Shown here one piece after another: positions 59,038-64,000 of a DNA stretch of 64,000 nucleotides. The DNA is taken from assembly GCA_002497075.1 (NCBI GenBank), contig DAML01000011.1:241-64240 (forward strand), written 5' to 3'. Made by a program: the position numbers and the translations under genes. A model generated the notes under the pieces. That model was not told the origin of the DNA, did not search any database, and saw only the letters and a list, made by a program, of their open reading frames with translations. The stretch is from Methanomassiliicoccaceae archaeon UBA472 (lineage in GTDB: Archaea; Thermoplasmatota; Thermoplasmata; Methanomassiliicoccales; UBA472). Each line of letters begins with the position of its first letter. Position 1 is the stretch's first letter.

Positions 59038-59892
59038 GTGGATTTCGTGCCTAGCCTGCCGGACCACTGCAAGGACGTCTCCTTGCGCCACGTCGACTTT
59101 GCCCTGACCAGAGAGAACATCCTCTCCAACTTCCAGGACAAGATAGCCTATACCCGGACCGATTTCATGATCCTGAGGAACGGTGACGATACCGCTACCG
59201 TCCGTGTGATCAAGCAGAAGGGCAAGGACCTCTTCCGCCCGATAACCGGACTGGAGATCATCTCCCTTCCCGAAGATACCGTCTACATCCACGACGAGGA
59301 GGTGGACGTTCTCAACGTCTCGCAGCTCGCCCGGTTGGTCCGAGAGAACGGCGGAAAGACCGTGGTAGTGTGGGGGATGTTCTCCCACGTCTCCTTCCTG
59401 AAGGCCGAAAAGCTGCTGGACCTCCGCGTTCTTGACGTCGTACCGCCGTCACCTTCCAAGCTGACCGTGCTGGTTGAACGAGCACTATCGTCCGGGCTCA
59501 TCGAGAGACCGATCATCCCGCACTACGTGGACATCGACATAATGGAGCAGGAACGGCTGGTCAAGACCCCAGGGGTCATATTCCCCTGCCGCGCCTCTGG
59601 ACTCGGTTCGGAGAAAAAGATCTTCTATCTGGACGAGACACCGGAGATCGACGTGGAATCAACGCTCATCGGTTGCGACCTTTCCCGCCGCATATTCCAG
59701 CACATATACCGTCGTCCTGTGGAAAGCTTGGACATCTGCCCTCAGAATTTGGCCCCGAAGGATGGCATGCCGACCATCGTAAAATGCTGCAAGGTGAAGG
59801 AAGGGTGCACCGTTGAAGGAAACGTCGCGTCCGTACCGTGGGGAGCTACGATGATGGACGTCGTGAAGGCACTGCAGGCGCTGTTCCCCTGA
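59038..59892 (+). CDS. Cysteine-rich conserved archaeal protein, unknown
   Basis: 284 residues I cannot assign with certainty. Cysteine positions are notable: PDHCKDV at 10, IFPCRASGLG, LIGCDLSRR, LDICPQNLAP and VKCCKVKEGC near the end. A C-terminal cluster VKCCKVKEGCTVEGNVASVP suggests metal binding. The middle, VVVWGMFSHVSFLKAEKLLD followed by LRVLDVVPPSPSKL, resembles haloarchaeal and methanogen hypothetical proteins. GTG start at 59038. It is followed at 1 nt distance by the convergent TPR gene. Confidence 0.6.
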   Translation: MDFVPSLPDHCKDVSLRHVDFALTRENILSNFQDKIAYTRTDFMILRNGDDTATVRVIKQKGKDLFRPITGLEIISLPEDTVYIHDEEVDVLNVSQLARLVRENGGKTVVVWGMFSHVSFLKAEKLLDLRVLDVVPPSPSKLTVLVERALSSGLIERPIIPHYVDIDIMEQERLVKTPGVIFPCRASGLGSEKKIFYLDETPEIDVESTLIGCDLSRRIFQHIYRRPVESLDICPQNLAPKDGMPTIVKCCKVKEGCTVEGNVASVPWGATMMDVVKALQALFP

Positions 59893-59893
59893 G

Positions 59894-60328
59894 CTACTTT
59901 TTCTTGGCCATGCTGCGCGCTTTCGTTAGTGCCACAAAGCCTTCTTCGGTTTCGCCGAGCTTGCACATCGCCTCTCCGAGCACATACCAGGCGTCCGCGT
60001 CGTCCGGCAGCTCTTCTATCTGCCGTTCGGCCATGCGCTTCGCCCTTTGATAGTTACCGACATGCATCTCATGCCTGGCTTTTTCCATATAGCCGAGCCG
60101 CGATCGGATCCGGTCGTACATGGCCTGCTCGGCCTCCTCGATGAAGACCTTTAAGGCGTTCTGAGTTAGCCAGGGATAACGGGAGGCGAGCATCTTCTTT
60201 AGTTTTTCAGCCTCCTCCGGCTTGATGTGATAGGTCGTCCCTTCGTAAGCGGTAAGAGGAACGTTCACCAGCAGGTGCCCGTGGCTGACCTCGATGAAAT
60301 TGGGGTTCCGCTTGGGTTCCTCCGCCAT
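59894..60328 (-). CDS. TPR-like small protein
   Basis: About 144 residues. A short N-terminal strand region (NPNFIEVSHGHLLVNVPLTA), then helical repeats, with the last 70 residues like two tetratricopeptide units (HEMHVGNYQRAKRMAERQIE, ADAWYVLGEAMCKLGETEEG) and a basic tail KARSMAKKK. Likely a protein-binding scaffold. The ATG at 60328 is preferred to the GTG at 60346. I do not recognise the family name. Confidence 0.65.
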   Translation of the reverse strand: MAEEPKRNPNFIEVSHGHLLVNVPLTAYEGTTYHIKPEEAEKLKKMLASRYPWLTQNALKVFIEEAEQAMYDRIRSRLGYMEKARHEMHVGNYQRAKRMAERQIEELPDDADAWYVLGEAMCKLGETEEGFVALTKARSMAKKK

Positions 60329-60436
60329 GCCGTTCGCAACCACCACCCCCTTAAAAAAGATGACGATTATTGAAATTTCAGGTAACGAACGGCGACCATA
60401 GAAACCATTTTTTACTCCAGGTCAATTGTAACACAT

Positions 60437-61609
60437 ATGGACGAGTTGGCCCTCAGCCCCTTCAATCCCAAGCTGGACATAGGAGACGTCATAGTTTACG
60501 ATTCCACCCTGCGCGATGGAGAACAGACCCCGGGCGTTACCTTCAGTCTGGAGCAAAAGGTGGCCATCGCCCGCAAGCTGGACGAGATGCACGTGCCCCA
60601 GATCGAGGCCGGGTTCCCGGCAGTATCGGAGCGGGAGAAGGCGTCCGTCAAGGCGATATGCGACGAGAACCTGGACGCGGACATTCTCGTTCTTTCCAGG
60701 ATCACCAAGGAGGACATAGACGCCTCGGTGGACGCCGGGGTGGACATGGTGCTCCTGTTCATAGGAACGTCGGATCTGCACATCAAGCACAAGTTCAAGA
60801 AGGACCGCAAGTTCGTTTTGGACAAGATCATCAATGGCATCGAATACGCCAAATCCCGCGGCGTCCAGGTGAGCATGAGCGCCGAGGACACCACACGGAC
60901 GGACCTGGAATTCTTATTGAGCGTGTACATGGTTGCAGAGGCGGCCGGAGCGGACCGCATCGGCGTGACCGACACGCTGGGCTGCGCTTCCCCGGAGGCC
61001 ATATCATTCCTGGTCACCCAGGCCAAGGAAGCGGTGCGCGTTCCAGTTTCGTTACATCTGCACAACGATTACGGCCTGGCGCTTGCCAACGCCATAGCCG
61101 GCGTCAAGGTCGGGGCGGATGCCGTCACGACGACAGTGAACGGTATAGGTGAACGCTGCGGCAATGTTCCGCTGGAACAGTTCGTGGCGGTCATGAAGTT
61201 CATGTACGGCAAGGACCTAGGTATCGATACTACGAAGCTCATGGAGATCTCGGAGATGGTGGAATCCTTCTCCGGCCTGCACAAGCCCGTTAACCAACCA
61301 CTGGTCGGGAAGCACGCCTTTTCTCACGAGTCCGGGATCCACGTGGCGGCCGTGCTCGCCTGCCCGCTGACGTACGAGAGCATAGATCCCCGCCTGGTCG
61401 GGAACGAACGTCATATCCTTATGGGAAAGCACAGCGGGCTGAACTACATCCGGAAGAGGGTTGACGATATCGGTCTGATAGCCACGGACGAGCAGCTCTC
61501 GGAGATCCTGGACAGGGTCAAGATAATAGGGGAAAAGAAGGGAAGGGTGAACGACCTCGAGTTCCGCGAGATCGTGGCGTCCATTATACGACCGGTGCTC
61601 ACAACTTGA
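60437..61609 (+). CDS. Isopropylmalate/homocitrate synthase family enzyme
   Basis: 390 residues: DREM-TIM barrel with VIVYDSTLRDGEQTPGVTFS at the N-terminus, HLHNDYGLALANAIAGVKVG (metal His), GIGERCGNVPLEQFVAVMKF, and HAFSHESGIHVAAVL (written from about 300). It lacks the C-terminal regulatory LeuA dimer domain of about 120 residues, so it resembles the shorter homocitrate synthase AksA (coenzyme B pathway) or citramalate synthase CimA rather than LeuA. Which acyl acceptor it uses cannot be decided here. It overlaps the convergent pyrK by 11 nt. Confidence 0.82.
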   Translation: MDELALSPFNPKLDIGDVIVYDSTLRDGEQTPGVTFSLEQKVAIARKLDEMHVPQIEAGFPAVSEREKASVKAICDENLDADILVLSRITKEDIDASVDAGVDMVLLFIGTSDLHIKHKFKKDRKFVLDKIINGIEYAKSRGVQVSMSAEDTTRTDLEFLLSVYMVAEAAGADRIGVTDTLGCASPEAISFLVTQAKEAVRVPVSLHLHNDYGLALANAIAGVKVGADAVTTTVNGIGERCGNVPLEQFVAVMKFMYGKDLGIDTTKLMEISEMVESFSGLHKPVNQPLVGKHAFSHESGIHVAAVLACPLTYESIDPRLVGNERHILMGKHSGLNYIRKRVDDIGLIATDEQLSEILDRVKIIGEKKGRVNDLEFREIVASIIRPVLTT

Positions 61610-62387
61610 GCCGGCCGCCGCACTCGTCCCTGCGTTGCTTACCGAACTCCTTCATTTCCTTCAGTTCGTCCCCGGAGAAGACCGGTCCCTCGCGGCAGAC
61701 GCGCTTGCCGTCGATGGCGCAGGAACCGCACAGCCCGCCGCCGCATTTCATGTAGCGCTCCAGGGACATTTGACAGGGGATGCCCATATCCAGACACAGC
61801 TTGTGCAGGAAGAACAGCATCTTCTCCGGTCCGCAGCCCAGGACCATGTCGTACCTCGTTTCGGACATCATTTCCTTTGCGAGCTGAACAGCGTTCCCGT
61901 GGAAGCCCTTGCTGCCGTCGTCGGTTGATACCCGAACGTTAGAGGACGTCTTCTTGGAGCGCTCCTCGAACAGGAGCTCCTTCTCGTTGCGGGCGCCAAT
62001 TGCCGTGTGCACGTCCGTCGCGGAGATGCGCTCCATCGCCGGCAGCAGCGAAGCCATTCCAGTTCCCCCGCCGACCACCAGTATCTTTCCCGTCGGGACG
62101 TGATAACCGCGCCCGTAGGGACCACGGACCATGATCCGGTCCCCGACCAGCATTGACGTCAGGGCTTTCGTCGCCTCGCCGATGTTCTTGACCGTTATTC
62201 CCTTCCTATCGCCTAGATACGACAGGGACATGGGTACCTCGTCGACACCCGGTATCCAGACCATGATGAACTGTCCCGGGGACGCGGGAGCGTTCCAGTC
62301 GAAGCGTAGCGTGACGACACCTTCGGCCTCCTCCGTCCGTGACGCTATGGTGACCATTGTCTGCGTCACCATGAACCTCTCAGTCAT
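61599..62387 (-). CDS. pyrK: Dihydroorotate dehydrogenase electron-transfer subunit PyrK
   Basis: 262 residues. Ferredoxin-reductase-type FAD domain (MVRGPYGRGYHVPTGKILVV, written from about 100), NAD-binding GGGTGMASLLPAM, and a C-terminal [2Fe-2S] block with C-x4-C-x2-C and a final Cys (MKCGGGLCGSCAIDGKRVC). It passes electrons from PyrD to NAD+. The start overlaps pyrD by 8 nt. With PyrD it forms the PyrDB-type complex. Confidence 0.93.
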   Translation of the reverse strand: MTERFMVTQTMVTIASRTEEAEGVVTLRFDWNAPASPGQFIMVWIPGVDEVPMSLSYLGDRKGITVKNIGEATKALTSMLVGDRIMVRGPYGRGYHVPTGKILVVGGGTGMASLLPAMERISATDVHTAIGARNEKELLFEERSKKTSSNVRVSTDDGSKGFHGNAVQLAKEMMSETRYDMVLGCGPEKMLFFLHKLCLDMGIPCQMSLERYMKCGGGLCGSCAIDGKRVCREGPVFSGDELKEMKEFGKQRRDECGGRLKL

Positions 62388-63288
62388 GAGCTACCCCCAC
62401 CAGTTGAGTGATGTCGCGAATGCCGTTCTGGGTCATGTAATCTGAGATCCCTGCGCAGATATCCCCGAAGACCTGCGGGCCGCTGCGGCCGACACCGCTG
62501 CCTATTTGGACCGCCACGGCACCGGCCATCATGTACTCCAGGGCCGAGCGCCAATCCTCTATGCCGCCCACGCCGATGACCGGGATCTTGAGAGCCTCGA
62601 ACAGCTCGTAAACGCATCGGACGCCCACGCCCCGGACCGCTGGGCCTGAGAGGCCGCCATAGCGGTTGGAAAGCACCGGTTGCCTGGCGTCCACGTCTAT
62701 CTTCATGGCCTTGAGGGTGTTTATGGCCACGATGGCGTCCACGCCGGCGCCCTCCGCGGCCTTGGCCACGTCTATCAATTTGTGAGTGTTCGGGGTGAGC
62801 TTGGCGAAAACCGGGATGACGACGGCCTGTTTGACCTCCTCGACGATGTTGGCGACGACGTCCGGATCAACACCCATCTCCATGCCGTAGCCCTTGGCGT
62901 GCGGGCAGCTGAGGTTCAATTCGACCGCTTCAGCGCCGTACTCCTGCATTCTTCTCGCAAGAGTGGCGAACTCTTCCGCGGACGAGCCGAAAACGCTCCC
63001 CACGATCGGAATTCCAGCCTTGGAGGCCTCGTACATCTCGTCGCCGAAGGCCTCTATGCCCGGATTGGGCAGCCCCATGGCGTTCATGTAGCCGTACTCG
63101 AGCTCGACAAGCGTGGGGTTCTTGTGCCCCTGGCGCGGAACGCTGCCAATGGACTTGGTGACCAGGGCTCCGGCGCCGCCCTTGGCCATGGCCAGGAGCG
63201 AACCTCCGGTCTCGCCCATGATGCCCGAGGCCAGCATGGTGGGGTTCTCCATCTCCACCCCGGCCAGGACCACCTTCAGAGATGTCAT
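62380..63288 (-). CDS. pyrD: Dihydroorotate dehydrogenase PyrD
   Basis: About 302 residues, FMN TIM barrel of class 1B: MLASGIMGETGGSLLAMAKG, then NLSCPHAKGYGMEMGVDPDV (the catalytic Cys is in NLSCPHAKG), VPVFAKLTPN, and GVGGIEDWRSALEYMMAGAV with IGSGVG. Oxidises dihydroorotate to orotate with the PyrK partner. The ATG at 63288 gives MTSLKVVLAGVEM; an ATG at 63300 is equally possible. It starts 27 nt after the methyltransferase gene, so all three may share a transcript. Confidence 0.95.
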   Translation of the reverse strand: MTSLKVVLAGVEMENPTMLASGIMGETGGSLLAMAKGGAGALVTKSIGSVPRQGHKNPTLVELEYGYMNAMGLPNPGIEAFGDEMYEASKAGIPIVGSVFGSSAEEFATLARRMQEYGAEAVELNLSCPHAKGYGMEMGVDPDVVANIVEEVKQAVVIPVFAKLTPNTHKLIDVAKAAEGAGVDAIVAINTLKAMKIDVDARQPVLSNRYGGLSGPAVRGVGVRCVYELFEALKIPVIGVGGIEDWRSALEYMMAGAVAVQIGSGVGRSGPQVFGDICAGISDYMTQNGIRDITQLVGVAHD

Positions 63289-63314
63289 CGCTCTGCGCAT
63301 GCCGTACGGAGATA

Positions 63315-63941
63315 TTAATTTCCCTCTGTCTCGGCCACCATGACGAACCAGCCCTGCTCCTCCTCGGTAGTGGTGGTGACCCTGGCGAAGCCGGCCTCCT
63401 TCAGAAGGGACGCGTACTCCTCCAGGCTGCAGAACCTCATGCTGAAGCCCTTCTGCCAGGATTTGTTCCGTTCGCGCCACTGCGGGGCGTCCCAGGCCTC
63501 CTGGACCAGGATCATCCTTCCTCCGTTCGCCAGCACCCGGCGGCACTCCCTGAAGTTCTCCCGCAGGTCGGGCCAGAAGTAGGTGGTCTCGCAGGCGAAG
63601 ACCGTGTCGAACGAGCCGGCGTGGAACGGCAATGAGGAAACAGAGCCGCGCACCGTGCGCAGCTTTCCCTCTTTGAACCTGGATGAGTTGACCTTGCAGG
63701 TCATGCGCAGCATATCAATGGACAGGTCTAGACCGGTGAACTTGGCGCCCGTGGCTTTGCCGGACAGCTGCGACATCGGACCTCCGCCGCCGCAGCCCAC
63801 GTCAAGGATGCTGGTGATGTTCGAAACATCAATGTGGTCCAAGGCCCACTGCATCATTCCGCGATGGTTGCGGTTCATGCGGCGGGCCATGATGATGCCC
63901 TGCACCCCGGTGGGTTTTCGCACCTGAGAATGGAAGTTCAT
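63315..63941 (-). CDS. Class I SAM-dependent methyltransferase
   Basis: About 208 residues. The SAM motif I is SILDVGCGGGGPMSQLSG (about 45-62), followed by FTGLDLSIDMLRM (motif II), and VRGSVSSLPFHAGSFDTVFA (motif III/IV). Related to the UbiE-like small-molecule methyltransferases; the substrate is unknown. The ATG at 63941 is preceded by GGGAAAGA and a TATA-like element near 63965; a TTG at 63980 is less likely. Probably the first gene of an operon with pyrD and pyrK. Confidence 0.82.
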   Translation of the reverse strand: MNFHSQVRKPTGVQGIIMARRMNRNHRGMMQWALDHIDVSNITSILDVGCGGGGPMSQLSGKATGAKFTGLDLSIDMLRMTCKVNSSRFKEGKLRTVRGSVSSLPFHAGSFDTVFACETTYFWPDLRENFRECRRVLANGGRMILVQEAWDAPQWRERNKSWQKGFSMRFCSLEEYASLLKEAGFARVTTTTEEEQGWFVMVAETEGN

Positions 63942-64000
63942 GTATCTTTCCCGGACCTTCTTCGGTATAAGTACTGACAACCCTTAATAGGTGTCGTGAC
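63942..64000 (-). promoter_or_regulatory. Promoter of the methyltransferase-pyrDK operon
   Basis: TATA-like CTTATACCG on the minus strand near 63963-63971, about 25 nt before the ATG at 63941, suggesting a nearly leaderless transcript. Nothing else is visible up to the window edge. Confidence 0.4.

Noticed and set aside
60371..60380. Palindrome TGAAATTTCA before the homocitrate/isopropylmalate synthase gene
   Set aside because: A 10-bp AT-rich palindrome is expected often by chance and it has no clear position relative to a promoter.
1..64000. Possible amber (TAG) pyrrolysine read-through, given a lineage guess near Methanomassiliicoccales
   Set aside because: TAG ends at least four ordinary genes (Lon-like, rimI, feoB, DUF134) at sensible C-termini, and no methylamine methyltransferase or pyl gene is present.
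1..64000. CRISPR arrays or cas genes
   Set aside because: No regularly spaced direct repeats with unique spacers were seen; the AddB-type Fe-S nuclease belongs with addA, not with a cas locus.

Overview
The window is chromosomal DNA from an archaeon, most likely in Thermoplasmatota and perhaps near Methanomassiliicoccales. The kingdom is clear from the proteins: a group II chaperonin, DnaG-type primase with Toprim, NreA, archaeal triosephosphate isomerase, the FBP aldolase/phosphatase, MptD-type dihydroneopterin aldolase, THEP1 NTPase, Trm1, archaeal GluRS and AspRS. It is also clear from two tRNA genes whose introns sit at the canonical 37/38 position, and from TATA-box promoters. The lineage is inference: there is no rRNA and no methanogenesis gene here. 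Most genes look GC-rich; a few short stretches (about 32.6-33.7, 50.0-50.1, 56.5-57.6 kb) look AT-richer. Genes are dense, mostly in short operons with 1-20 nt overlaps, and GTG/TTG starts are common.

Layout. 0-6 kb: thermosome (cut by the window edge), an interrupted small ORF, nreA with a SPL-like radical SAM gene, a PPC-domain/CMD pair, a zinc-ribbon PspC membrane protein, and an acetyltransferase downstream of larB. 6-12 kb: a metal/Fe-S block of larB, a NifX-like protein, two MinD-type ATPases each carrying two ferredoxin-like Cys motifs, a second NifX-like protein, a DUF5320 protein, a DUF134 regulator, larE and a hemerythrin-like protein. 12-16 kb: tRNA-Ser, a MoaD/ThiS/SAMP-like protein, dnaG with a long charged repeat, a Lon-like AAA+ protein without protease domain, and rimI. 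16-25 kb: a secreted phospholipase-D-fold protein, fbp-tpiA, ferredoxin, aspS, a RusA-like resolvase, a solitary Lrp-type effector domain, a LysE exporter and nadA. 25-32 kb: superoxide dismutase, two bacterial-PH membrane proteins, mptD, a THEP1-trm1 operon and purA.

32.2-34.4 kb is an accessory patch: a glyoxalase-fold protein, a remnant of a second purA 3' end fused to a copy of the 3' end of the zinc-ribbon gene at 33.7 kb, and a GNAT toxin with a 53-residue candidate antitoxin. 34.5-40.5 kb holds two large surface beta-helix proteins. 40.5-50 kb: a UbiD-family decarboxylase, gltX, a second LysE exporter, a dtxR-feoB iron operon, and cysE-cysS-radical SAM. 50-56.5 kb: an AddA/AddB-like helicase-nuclease pair. 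56.8-64 kb: an EEP-fold nuclease, nitroreductase, SRPBCC protein, tRNA-Cys, a cysteine-rich unknown, a TPR protein, a homocitrate/isopropylmalate synthase, and pyrD-pyrK behind a methyltransferase.

The strongest system-level signal is regulatory. The promoter of the dtxR-feoB operon and the promoter of the DUF5320-NifX operon, 36 kb apart, carry nearly the same inverted repeat (TTTAGGTATNCCTA). This suggests that the DtxR-family protein ties iron uptake to the unusual Fe-S/NifX/MinD block that lies between larB and larE.
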